From contig JBIOJM010000172.1 of the NCBI GenBank assembly GCA_044450785.1, positions 1 through 20,172 of the forward strand: a stretch of DNA of 20,172 nucleotides. Direction: 5' to 3'. The position numbers and the translations under genes are program-made. Origin of the DNA: JBIOJM01 sp044450785. Lineage in GTDB: Bacteria > Planctomycetota > Planctomycetia > Isosphaerales > Isosphaeraceae. The notes beneath the pieces were generated by a model. It was not told the origin of the DNA. It did not search any database and saw only the letters and a list, made by a program, of their open reading frames with translations. Position 1 is the first letter of the stretch; each line of letters begins with the position of its first letter. Below are positions 1-7,824 of this stretch, piece after piece.

Positions 1-469
1 CCCCCAGATCCGCGGTGACCCGGCAATATTCCTCGAGCTCCGGCCGGTTGTGCAGCCCGTAGAGCTCGACGGGCTCGCGCCCGGGCTCGTAATCGAAGCA
101 TTCATCGTGCGGATTGAAGCAGGTGGAAATCATGTCGGGCTTCTGCTCGATCATGAGCCGGCGGCGCTGGGGGAACCGGCCGTTGGCGATGCCGTACTGG
201 ATGATCGGCCGGGTCGAGCACTGGTCGAGGATGTCCTGCCGCAGCCTGGCCCAGCCCGGGATGTCCAGGTCGGAGAGCCGCGTCCCGTCGGCCTGGATCG
301 CCGCGTCAATCGAGTACGGGCCGTGCAGGTGGCAGATGCTCGCGCCCGCGCTCACCGAGCGGACGTACTCTCGAGCCACCTCGTCATAACCCCTCGGCGT
401 GGGGTTATGGGGGTTGCTCGGATACGCCATCGTCGAATCGCACGTGACCGTGATAATCAGCTTGTCCAT
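1..469 (-). CDS. beta-keto acid cleavage enzyme family (BKACE, DUF849), N-terminal half
   Basis: The minus-strand frame from the ATG at 469-467 is open to the window edge (156 codons), so the gene is cut by the window and about half of the usual 270-310 residues is present. The N-terminus MDKLIITVTC leads into a TIM-barrel strand, and the CHLHG motif places His47 and His49. In the family (3-keto-5-aminohexanoate cleavage enzyme and relatives) these two His bind the catalytic Zn. Family members condense a beta-keto acid with acetyl-CoA to give acetoacetate and a new CoA ester. The segment RPIIQYGIANG follows where the family usually has a Gly-rich strand. No clear ribosome binding site is visible upstream. 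The substrate cannot be read from this half, and the second half, with the substrate-specificity residues, lies outside the window. The family call is firm; cytoplasmic catabolism is inferred. Confidence 0.85.
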   Translation of the reverse strand, partial: MDKLIITVTCDSTMAYPSNPHNPTPRGYDEVAREYVRSVSAGASICHLHGPYSIDAAIQADGTRLSDLDIPGWARLRQDILDQCSTRPIIQYGIANGRFPQRRRLMIEQKPDMISTCFNPHDECFDYEPGREPVELYGLHNRPELEEYCRVTADLG

Positions 470-575
470 GATTGTTTCGATCTCGAGACGATGGACTGTC
501 TTCGAGTGATCTCTTGGTCATAAGATGGTGTGATGGAGCAGGTGAAGCCGCATCGATTGGACGCACGTGATTAAT

Positions 576-1432
576 AGACGCGCGGCGATCGCCGTGTCAA
601 TGACCCGATCTGGAACTCCGCGGAGACGACACGGCGCCGGCGGCAAATTCGTCCTTGGACGCACGCCCTTGCAGGAAGACGCATTTATGTTGTCATCGCG
701 GCGGGCAACGAGCGCCAGTCGCGCCTGCACATCGGTGGCCGGTTCGTACCCGGACAGTCGGAGAAGCTAAGCTTCGACATTCCTCGCCCCCAAAATCGAA
801 CACCCCTCGGCTCACTGAGCCTCTGGCACGACCCGGGCGATCAATTCGAGATCACGCTGATCACACCTTCGGGCCAGGAGTTGAACGCCCCGGTGATCGG
901 TCAGACCGACACCTTTTCGTCGTCCTCGGTCGACATCGAGATTGGTCGTCTTTCCTATCCACCCGGCAACGCCATCCAGACCAAGATTGAACTGGCATTC
1001 CGATCCATGTTTGTGCCGTCGTCCCTGCTCAACAATTGGGGGGTGCGCATCCGCTGCACCGCAGCCGTCATTGGCCGGGTTGACGCCTGGTTCGGCAACG
1101 ACGGTTTCGGCCGCTTCGCACCCCACGTGCTGGTTGAAGAGGCTCGAACGATCGGCGAGCCCGCTTGCGCGAAATCGTGCATCGCTGTTGCCAGCCATGT
1201 GAGCAAGAACGCCTGGAAGAGCGACGCCGGGGATCAGCAGGACATGTCGGTGCTTGCCGGCCGTACTAGCCCGTTCAGTAGCCAGGGGCCGACCCGCGAC
1301 GGGCACCAGAAGCCGGAAATCTCAGCCCCCGGACAGTACGTGACCGCCGCCCTCGCCAGTGGGTCGGAATTGGCAGTCTGGGGTGAGCGCGCGGCGACCT
1401 CGAACGGGCTCTTAACGGTTGAATTCAATTGA
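576..1432 (+). pseudogene. S8 subtilase remnant A (Asn-loop to just before catalytic Ser)
   Basis: After an in-frame stop at 575-577 the frame is open to a TGA at 1430-1432. It encodes the middle of a subtilisin-like protease: the oxyanion-hole Asn in VVIAAGNE (Asn codon 707-709), a beta-rich insertion of roughly 150 residues, then FSSQGPTRDGHQKPEISAPG (about 1268-1327), which normally leads within about 20-30 residues to the GTSMA loop with the catalytic Ser. Here the frame ends in TSNGLLTVEFN and stop with no GTSMA. The Asp and His blocks that belong upstream are also absent, and the first 30 codons after the stop look random. There is no convincing start codon or ribosome binding site. This is therefore the decayed core of a once longer enzyme, same strand as the protease remnants and WD40 gene downstream. 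That it is a subtilase is seen directly; that it is non-functional follows from the missing triad residues. Confidence 0.8.
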
Positions 1433-1528
1433 CCCCCTGCGCGGACGTCTCCGCTGGCACGTTCGACACAGGCGCCTGGACGCGACCCCTGGGACGCCGG
1501 CGGACGAACGGATCAGGAGGGCTGACCC

Positions 1529-1768
1529 ATGTGGTTCAAGAAAACCTCGAAGTCGATCTACGATCCGGCGGACCACATCTCCGCGATCGTCATGCCGCAC
1601 AAAGGCCGCACCGATGACGAGGTCGTGGACTTCTTCAACTGCCGTGGTGTGAGCGACATCACCCGCCTCGCCCCCGGCTTTTTGTCGGTGAATGCTCGAC
1701 GCGACGTCTTGAAAGATGCAGAGTCGGTCGGTCGCGTCGAGCAGAAGCTCCCGAAACAGACGCGTTGA
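1529..1768 (+). pseudogene. subtilase propeptide-like fragment B (79 aa)
   Basis: This ORF has a good ribosome binding site (AGGAGG about 8 bases before the ATG) and encodes 79 residues. It reads as a small ferredoxin-like alpha/beta domain: strand (HISAIVMPH), helix (DDEVVDFFNCRG), strand around RLAPGFLSVNA, and the tail GRVEQKLPKQTR before TGA. That pattern resembles the N-terminal propeptide that precedes the catalytic domain in many planctomycete S8 proteases, but no catalytic domain follows in any frame before 1900. The simplest reading is the surviving 5' end of a second protease gene. The alternative is a free-standing propeptide-like inhibitor or chaperone, because the start signal is intact. 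Homology to the propeptide is judged by eye only. Confidence 0.55.
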
Positions 1769-1899
1769 TCGGGACACCGAGCGATTCGAGTTCGGATCAG
1801 CGCTCCCAAGGTCGGTTGGTGCCGCTGTCGTTAGCAATGTCTGGCTGAGTAGCTTGTGTCCCTGCTAACCCCTCGAGAGCTCAAGCCCAGGAGAGGCCC

Positions 1900-2545
1900 A
1901 TGGCCCACGGACCTGCGAGCCAGGTGTCGAGGTACATTTTGCTTCCAGTCCAAGGTTCGCGACTGCCGAAGACCCCCGAAGCCGACCCGTCCGGTGCGTT
2001 CTTCCATGCCTCGGCAGTAGGGCCCGCCGTGTCCCATTCGCCGGAAACCAAACGGGCCTACCGAGTCTTGGAAACGATCGACGAAGATGGTCCGAAACTG
2101 GTTGAAATGTCGCCCGATTGATTTCCCAGCGTCCGATTCCCACGCCGTAGCCATTTCCGCGATCGGTCACACGGACGGATTACCGCCAAACGCTTTCGAG
2201 AAAATCTATATCGCGCGCCGGTCCCAATCGAAAAACAAGGTCTTTCTAGCTGACTTCTCCAACCGAGGGGCGACGGGCTCGGGAGCGAAGATCGACCGCT
2301 TCGTGGGTCCTGGGGTTGGGGTCATCTCGACCAGCCGAAATGGCGGGTACGGCGTGAGGAGCGGAACGTCGATGGCCTGTGCCGCCGCCACGGGTGCGCT
2401 TGCCCGGCTGCTCTCTCTTCCGGAGAACCACGAATGGAAGGGGATGCGCGGTGAGCAGCGCTCGAAGGCCATCATCGATCTGGCACGGAATAAAGCCACG
2501 AGTCTCGGGCTCGGTGATTCTGAGGGCTTCGGACTGCTTCCATGA
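1900..2545 (+). pseudogene. S8 subtilase remnant C: N-terminus and Ser-loop joined by deletion/frameshift
   Basis: The 5' part starts at 1900 (AGGAG about 7 bases upstream) and encodes 73 residues (MAHGPASQVSRYILLP... ending in LETIDEDGPKLVEMSPD), a propeptide-like N-terminus, stopping at 2121. Shifted by one base, the frame covering 2087-2545 continues with HAVAISAIGHTDG, FSNRG, FVGPGVGVIST and SGTSMA, whose Ser codon is 2369-2371, then the following helix ATGALARLLS and a normal-looking C-terminus. The Asp, His and Asn blocks expected between the two halves are missing, so a deletion of several hundred bases near 2118, with a frameshift, is the likely event. The 3' half ends in an ATGA overlap with the WD40 gene, which indicates that the intact protease was translationally coupled to it. 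A functional protease from this locus is very unlikely. Confidence 0.8.
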
Positions 2546-5349
2546 TGCGAGTTGTCTCCTCAGATCGCCCTGCGCGGGAGTCATCGGTGACCAGATTTAT
2601 CGTGGGATGCAGGGGGGAGGGAACGCCGCCATCGCGCGTCTTTGACGAGATCCGCACCGTACGCGGCCTCCATGTGGACGCAGAAGAAGAGTCGATGGTC
2701 CTCGTGCGCGTGGAGGATGATGCCGCGATGAGCCGACTGGAGTCCATCGTCGGGGATTCGCCGGACTGGCTACTGGTGAAGGAGCAGCGGTTCCCCGGCC
2801 CCACCCCGACGCCAAGTATGCAGCGAGTCTTGCCGATGGACCCGCGGCTCCGCCTCGCCCTCATCCTTACCACGGCGGCCGTGGCCCTTACCACGGTCGT
2901 TTTGGTGGTGTGGCGGGGCTATATTTACCCACAGTCGTTGGTCGCGGCACTGGAGATCGCGCGCGTCCAGGACGAAAACGACGCTCGTGACATCTACAAT
3001 CGCCTGCGTAGCGTCGTGTTCCGCAGCGGCCAAGCAGATGAGCTCTGGGCTCAATTCAACTTACGCCGAATGCAATGGGCGATCGAGCTCGACCAGCTTC
3101 CTGACAGACACCTCGACGCCTATCGCGTAGCTCAATCGGCCGATGAGCACTTGTCGATGTTTCCTCTATTTGAGGGCAAGTCGAAAGAGCAACTCGCCCA
3201 ATTATTCGGGCGCCGCGCGCTCCGCTCGGCGTTCACGGAGCAACGCGATGAGGCGATTCTCTGGTGGTTGAAGGCGCTGGCATATCGTCGTACCAGCGAG
3301 GATTTCAAACGGGCTGTGAACGGATTGATCGGCACCGATTATTCTCGGCTGACGAAAACGGTTCGTTTGAAAGCCGAGGTATTGAGCCCTCATGGATCCG
3401 TCGCGATTAGCGCCGATAGTCGACGGATCGCCGCAGGGGGGCCTGATGGCGTGGTTCAGATCTGCGATCTCGACAAGCCCGATGAGCCGGCGCTCAAGCT
3501 GCACGGAGCCACGGCACGAGTTGGCGGATTGGCCTTTAGCCCCGATGGGCGGCTGCTTGCCGCAACGAGCGAGGATGGCACCGTTCGCGTCTGGGATCTC
3601 GTCCGGCAGACGACGCTATTGGTGTTTCCTGGGCAAAAAATCTCGACGATCGTCGTAACTTTCAGCCCCGACGGACAGCGCCTCGCCACAGGAGGCATCA
3701 ACGAAGTACAGGTCCGGGACCTCAAACTCCGTGGCGATCCTCCGCTCGTGTTCCGCCGGCCCAAGGGGAGCGGTTTGGTCTATGCCCTGGCGTTCAGCCC
3801 CGACGGCCGGCGCCTTGCCGAAGGGGGAACCGATGACTATGTGCGCGTCTGGGACACCGATCGCTCTGATGGCGTCGACAACAAAGAGTTCTACCATCCC
3901 CAGGGCCCGGTTTTTGCTTTGGCCTTCGGGCCGGACGGCCGCTTGGCTTCCGGGGGCACCAACGGAGTGAAGGTGTGGGACTGCGACCGGCGCGATGCTC
4001 CCCAGTTTTGGCTCCCGGGGACCATTGGCTCAGTGAACTCTCTGGCCTTCGACCGCAGCGGAAACCGGCTGGCAGCCGGGTACACCGATGGCCTATTGCG
4101 GGTTTGGAACAAGGTGCTGGAGCCTGATGGACCCCCGATTGTGCTCCGTGGGTCCTTTGGCCATGTGAGTGCCGTGGCATTCGGAGCCGACGCCCGCCTT
4201 ACCTCTGTGGATCTCGGTGGCGTGGTGCGGGTCTGGGACCCTGGCGGGTCGCCTACGCCGCTGCTCAAACCCGCTGAGCAACGGTCCGCTGTACTCTCTG
4301 TGGCGTTCGATTCCGATGGCCATCGCCTGGCCTGTGGGGGTGAGGGCGGCAGGGTACAAATCTGGGACACCAGGGCTCCCGATAAACCGCTGCTACAGCT
4401 CCGCGGGTCCCAAGCCCCAGTCCTCTCCCTGGCCTTCGACACAGGGGGCCGACGCTTGGCCTGCGGGAGTGAGGATGGCACGCTGAGAATCTGGGACACC
4501 AGCCGTCCGGATACGCTCCCGCAACAGCTCCGGGGGTCACCAGCCCCGATACTCTCTCTGGCCTTCGACACGAAGGGTCGCCACGTGGCGGCAGGAAGTC
4601 ACGATGGCAGTGTGTTCGTCTGGAGCACACGCGAGGGCGACAAGGGACCGGTCGAGCTCAAAGGGTCCAAAGACCCGGTCTTCGCCGTGGTCTTCGACAC
4701 CGGAGGCCGTCGGCTGGCCTGCGGGGGTGCGGACGGCGTTGTGCGTGTGTGGAACCTCGACCCACCACCCGCGCCGCTACTCGTGCTTCTTGGAACCGAG
4801 GCCAAGGTGTTCGCCGTGGCTTTCGACGCGAGCGGCCGGCACCTGGCCGCAGGGGGAACCACAGGTGTAACGCTCGTCTGGGACCTCGACGTGCCCGAAG
4901 CGCGACCGCTGGAGCTCGACCAGCAAAGGAGCGCATTCAACGACGTCGCACTCCCTGATCTCTCCGACAGCCGTCGCCTGGCCTTCGGAGGAATCCACGC
5001 CCTGGCTTTCAGCCCGGACGGGGCCTCGATCCTTTCGGCGACAAGCGAGTGGGTCCACCTCGTTCGACTCAAGGATTCCCGCCTGGTTGCGACGTCGAGC
5101 CGACTATTATCCGGCCGGTACCCACCCACTTCCGCGTCGGCAGTTCGGTTCCTCGACTCGTCCGGCCATCGAAGCCGAATCCAGGTGGCGATCATGCCAA
5201 CTTTCGATAAAGTCCTCCCGGTTACCCTGGATCTCGATAACTCGGACATTAGCCCTATAGAGGGCGATCCCGAAGAGCTCTTGGCCGAGTGGCAGAAGAA
5301 ACTCGCTTTATCAATCGCCAAAGATGGCAAGATAATGAAATTCAATTGA
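2542..5349 (+). CDS. membrane-anchored WD40 double-propeller protein with propeptide-like N-terminal domain
   Basis: This gene encodes 935 residues and starts within the ATGA stop of the upstream protease remnant. Residues about 15-90 (VTRFIVGCRG... LLVKEQRF) form a small alpha/beta domain similar in pattern to the inhibitor/propeptide domains of subtilases. Residues about 103-125 are a single hydrophobic transmembrane helix (LRLALILTTAAVALTTVVLV). A helical region with TPR-like spacing runs to about 270. From about 275 to 840 there are roughly 13 WD40 repeats (LAFSPDGRRLA...DGTVRVWD type), enough for two seven-bladed propellers. Blades near residues 621, 664 and 708 are very alike (AFDTGGRRLACG and similar), pointing to recent internal duplication. 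WD40 propellers bind proteins, so a sensor or scaffold role for the neighbouring proteases is an inference. No catalytic domain is seen. The reading frame is intact, unlike its neighbours. Confidence 0.85.
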   Translation: MMRVVSSDRPARESSVTRFIVGCRGEGTPPSRVFDEIRTVRGLHVDAEEESMVLVRVEDDAAMSRLESIVGDSPDWLLVKEQRFPGPTPTPSMQRVLPMDPRLRLALILTTAAVALTTVVLVVWRGYIYPQSLVAALEIARVQDENDARDIYNRLRSVVFRSGQADELWAQFNLRRMQWAIELDQLPDRHLDAYRVAQSADEHLSMFPLFEGKSKEQLAQLFGRRALRSAFTEQRDEAILWWLKALAYRRTSEDFKRAVNGLIGTDYSRLTKTVRLKAEVLSPHGSVAISADSRRIAAGGPDGVVQICDLDKPDEPALKLHGATARVGGLAFSPDGRLLAATSEDGTVRVWDLVRQTTLLVFPGQKISTIVVTFSPDGQRLATGGINEVQVRDLKLRGDPPLVFRRPKGSGLVYALAFSPDGRRLAEGGTDDYVRVWDTDRSDGVDNKEFYHPQGPVFALAFGPDGRLASGGTNGVKVWDCDRRDAPQFWLPGTIGSVNSLAFDRSGNRLAAGYTDGLLRVWNKVLEPDGPPIVLRGSFGHVSAVAFGADARLTSVDLGGVVRVWDPGGSPTPLLKPAEQRSAVLSVAFDSDGHRLACGGEGGRVQIWDTRAPDKPLLQLRGSQAPVLSLAFDTGGRRLACGSEDGTLRIWDTSRPDTLPQQLRGSPAPILSLAFDTKGRHVAAGSHDGSVFVWSTREGDKGPVELKGSKDPVFAVVFDTGGRRLACGGADGVVRVWNLDPPPAPLLVLLGTEAKVFAVAFDASGRHLAAGGTTGVTLVWDLDVPEARPLELDQQRSAFNDVALPDLSDSRRLAFGGIHALAFSPDGASILSATSEWVHLVRLKDSRLVATSSRLLSGRYPPTSASAVRFLDSSGHRSRIQVAIMPTFDKVLPVTLDLDNSDISPIEGDPEELLAEWQKKLALSIAKDGKIMKFN

Positions 5350-5638
5350 GTTAATAAGTTAAACTTAATGTATTATTAATGTATATGATACTTAACATCG
5401 CCATTGCGTCTCTGGCTCTTTTCTTCGTCGCGACGCCCTTGCGACTCCGGGCGTTCGCTTGTCATTTCAGGAGACCAGCCGAGAAACTCCGAGACCACGA
5501 TGCATGCTACCTGCAAGGCCCCCTCGCCTCGAGTGGGTGCTACGAGCCTGGTGCGAGTGTGCTTTACATTGAATTTCACGCACACAGGTTCCACTCGAAT
5601 CCCGATCCGGGCCCGCATGTCCCTGCACCGTCGAGCCC
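5350..5638. other. non-coding gap, AT-rich at its left end
   Basis: There is no convincing gene here. Immediately after the WD40 stop the DNA turns sharply AT-rich (about 5340-5395) and carries nested inverted repeats: TAAGTT/AACTTA at 5355-5360 and 5362-5367, and TTAATAA/TTATTAA at 5351-5357 and 5373-5379. These are weak AT hairpins without a GC stem, so a terminator cannot be claimed. The open frames on both strands in the rest of the gap show no domain, signal peptide or ribosome binding site. Confidence 0.5.
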
Positions 5639-5647
5639 TGTTATAAT
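5639..5647 (+). promoter_or_regulatory. extended -10 promoter for the cyclase-Ldh2 pair
   Basis: TGTTATAAT is an exact match to the extended -10 consensus TGnTATAAT (TATAAT at 5642-5647) in otherwise GC-rich DNA. No good -35 is seen, which extended -10 promoters do not need. Transcription would begin near 5654 and give a leader of about 72 bases before the ATG at 5726. Confidence 0.6.
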
Positions 5648-5666
5648 CGGCTCGCCCACCAAGAGA

Positions 5667-5698
5667 GCACCGGGAGCGTACCGGACTGACGCCGGTGC
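5667..5698 (+). promoter_or_regulatory. leader hairpin upstream of the cyclase gene
   Basis: GCACCGG (5667-5673) pairs perfectly with CCGGTGC (5692-5698), and the outer AGAG/CTCT bases can extend the stem with one bulged C. The loop is 18 bases. The hairpin lies between the predicted start of transcription and the ribosome binding site (GGAG at 5716-5719). No T-run follows, so it is a leader structure rather than a terminator; a regulatory role is a guess. Confidence 0.4.
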
Positions 5699-5725
5699 CT
5701 CTCCTGCTCGACCCGGAGATTCCCC

Positions 5726-6733
5726 ATGAAAGATCGCCCTCGTCTCCTTCATTGGCTGATCGTCCTGACAGCGCTCGCCGCGGTGGCGCCCGCCCCGCCT
5801 GCCGGCGCACCGGGCCAGGGCCTCAAAAAGTTGACCAGGGCCGACTTCGATACGCTGATGACCACGCTCTCGAACTGGGGACGCTGGGGCAAGGATGACC
5901 AGAGGGGAGCCCTCAACCTGATCACCCCGGAGAAACGCAAGCAGGCGGCGGCCTTGGTCCGGGAGGGGGTATCCTTCTCGCTGGCTCGCCTGGCGATCAA
6001 GGAGCCGGTCGACGGCTCGCCCGCCTTCAACCACAAGATGGTCGTGCTCCCGCAGCGCGGCCAAGACATCGGCTCCGCGGGCGACGAGTATTCCGTGCGG
6101 TATCACGGGTTCACCCAAACCCATCTGGACGGACTTTGCCACCTCGCGTACCGGGGTAAGATGTACAACGGTTTTTCGCAGGACGAGGTCACAGCCCGCG
6201 GCGCACACAAGCTTGGGATCGAGACGTACCGGAGCGGCATTTTCACTCGATGCCTGCTCATGGACATCCCCGGGCTGTACGGCGTCCCGTATCTCGAAGG
6301 CGGGCGCGCAATCTATCCGGAGGACCTGGAGGCGTGGGAGCGGAAGGCCGGAGTCAAGGTCGAAAGCGGCGATGCCGTGCTGATCCGGACGGGCCGCTGG
6401 GCACGCCGTCAGCAGGAGGGCCCCTGGGAGATCATGAAGGGATCCGCGGGCCTGCACGCGCTTTGCCTCCCCTGGCTCAAGAAACGCGACGTGGCGGTCG
6501 TCGGCAGTGACCTTGCACTCGACGTTCTCCCCTCCGGCGTCGAGGGGGTCGAACTCCCGGTTCATTGGGTAACGGTGGTCGCGATGGGCGTGCCGATCCT
6601 GGACAATTGCGACCTCGAAGCCTTGAGCGAGGCAACCAACGCCCGCCAGCGCTGGTCGTTTTTGCTGACCGTTGCCCCCCTGGCCGTCGAGGGGGGGACC
6701 GGCTCACCCGTGAATCCGCTGGCAACCTTCTAA
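5726..6733 (+). CDS. secreted cyclase-family protein (PF04199, kynurenine-formamidase-like fold)
   Basis: The protein has 335 residues and starts at an ATG with GGAG 6 bases upstream. Residues 1-28 are a signal peptide (basic start, LLHWLIVLTALAAVA core, AGA cleavage region). The metal-binding signature of the cyclase/formamidase family is visible as H127-x5-H133-x-D135-x3-H139 (THLDGLCH), followed by the conserved middle block GIFTRCLLMDIPGLYG and the C-terminal ILDNCDLEAL motif. Family members hydrolyse cyclic or amide bonds using a divalent metal. The substrate is not predictable here. Secretion suggests action outside the cytoplasm. The stop overlaps the next start (TAATG), so the dehydrogenase behind it is translated from the same message. 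The family is firm, the reaction unknown. Confidence 0.85.
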   Translation: MKDRPRLLHWLIVLTALAAVAPAPPAGAPGQGLKKLTRADFDTLMTTLSNWGRWGKDDQRGALNLITPEKRKQAAALVREGVSFSLARLAIKEPVDGSPAFNHKMVVLPQRGQDIGSAGDEYSVRYHGFTQTHLDGLCHLAYRGKMYNGFSQDEVTARGAHKLGIETYRSGIFTRCLLMDIPGLYGVPYLEGGRAIYPEDLEAWERKAGVKVESGDAVLIRTGRWARRQQEGPWEIMKGSAGLHALCLPWLKKRDVAVVGSDLALDVLPSGVEGVELPVHWVTVVAMGVPILDNCDLEALSEATNARQRWSFLLTVAPLAVEGGTGSPVNPLATF

Positions 6734-7788
6734 TGCCACGACTGTTCTCTTTCGACCTCATCACGCGGATTGGGTCCGTCTTGTTCGAGGCCACCGGGGC
6801 GCCCTCCGAGCAGGCCCGCCTCGTGGCCGAGGAACTTGCCGCCAGCAGCGCGATGGGTCACGACTCGCACGGGGCGATCCGCATCCCCGAGTACATCGAA
6901 CGGGTTGCTCGAGGGACGATCATCCCCGGGGCAAAGCTCCAGGTTGAGCGGACCGAAGGCGGCACGGCCATCGTCGACTGCGGCCATAATTACGGGGCGG
7001 TCGGCGCCCATTTTGCCACGGCGACCGCGATCGAGCTCGCACGGCAGCACAAGGTCGCCTGTGTCGTGACGCACCGGTGCAATCACGTGGGGCGCGTGGG
7101 AGCCTATGTCGAGAAAGCCGCCGACCACGGCTTGATCGCAATCGTCACGTGCAGCTCGCCGATCCATGGGCACTTCGTCCTGCCCTGGGGCGGGAAGCAA
7201 GGGCGGCTGGGGACCAACCCGATCGCGTATGCCATTCCGACCGGCGGTGATCCGATCGTGGCGGACATATCCACTTGCGTTGCGCCCGAGGGGAAGATTC
7301 GAGTCTACAAGAACCAGGGCAAGGCCCTCCCGGAAGGATGGATTGTCGATGCCCAAGGCCGGCCGACCACGGATCCCGCCGCCTTCTACGGCCCGCCGCT
7401 GGGAGCCATCCTCCCCCTGGGCGGGCCTGCCGGCCATAAGGGATACGCCCTCGGGCTCCTGGTGGAAATCCTGGGCGGCTCGCTGGCCGGGCTCGCCGCG
7501 ACAGACCCGACGGTCGCCGGCAATGGACTTTGCTTTCTCCTCGTCGACCCCGAGGCGTTCTGCCCCATCGAGTCCTTCAGGAGCCTGGTGGATGCGACCG
7601 TGGCCTACATCAAGTCGTCGAACCCCGGTGACGTCGGTGGGGAGGTCCTGGTTCCCGGCGAGATCGAGTTTCGCACCCGGCGCCGAAGGTTGGCGGAGGG
7701 GATCCCGGTCGACGACGCGACCTGGCAGGCAATCCTCCAGAGTGCGCGTGAGCTTCAAGTCGACCTGGGGCCGTTGCTGACGACTTGA
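6733..7788 (+). CDS. Ldh2/malate-lactate-ureidoglycolate dehydrogenase family oxidoreductase
   Basis: The start is taken at the ATG that overlaps the cyclase stop (TAATG), giving 351 residues, the usual family length; the longer upstream extension lies inside the cyclase gene. Diagnostic blocks are GHDSHGAIRIPEYIER with the conserved His at residue 46, VACVVTHRCNHVGRVGAY, GRLGTNPIAYAIP and GPAGHKGYALGLLVEIL, all typical of the PF02615 NAD(P)-dependent 2-hydroxyacid dehydrogenases. No signal peptide is visible, so the enzyme is cytoplasmic while its operon partner is exported. Members reduce or oxidise malate, sulfolactate, ureidoglycolate or similar acids; the choice cannot be made from sequence alone. 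A joint pathway with the cyclase is inferred from the coupling: external hydrolysis, uptake, then oxidation of a hydroxyacid. Confidence 0.88.
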   Translation: MPRLFSFDLITRIGSVLFEATGAPSEQARLVAEELAASSAMGHDSHGAIRIPEYIERVARGTIIPGAKLQVERTEGGTAIVDCGHNYGAVGAHFATATAIELARQHKVACVVTHRCNHVGRVGAYVEKAADHGLIAIVTCSSPIHGHFVLPWGGKQGRLGTNPIAYAIPTGGDPIVADISTCVAPEGKIRVYKNQGKALPEGWIVDAQGRPTTDPAAFYGPPLGAILPLGGPAGHKGYALGLLVEILGGSLAGLAATDPTVAGNGLCFLLVDPEAFCPIESFRSLVDATVAYIKSSNPGDVGGEVLVPGEIEFRTRRRRLAEGIPVDDATWQAILQSARELQVDLGPLLTT

Positions 7789-7824
7789 GCAGGCAATGCC
7801 GCGAATCAATATACCTGAAATTGA

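Noticed and set aside
530..576. Short ORF MEQVKPHRLDARD (about 532-573)
   Set aside because: Thirteen codons with no ribosome binding site and no link to the protease frame that begins after it.
1420..5349. ATTCAATTGA at the ends of both the first protease remnant (1423-1432) and the WD40 gene (about 5340-5349)
   Set aside because: A shared 10-mer is expected by chance many times in 20 kb; the same FN-stop ending is curious but gives no evidence of recombination.
5376..5810. minus-strand frame of 144 codons upstream of the cyclase gene
   Set aside because: It overlaps the cyclase signal peptide and its promoter, has no ribosome binding site, and its sequence shows no fold or motif.
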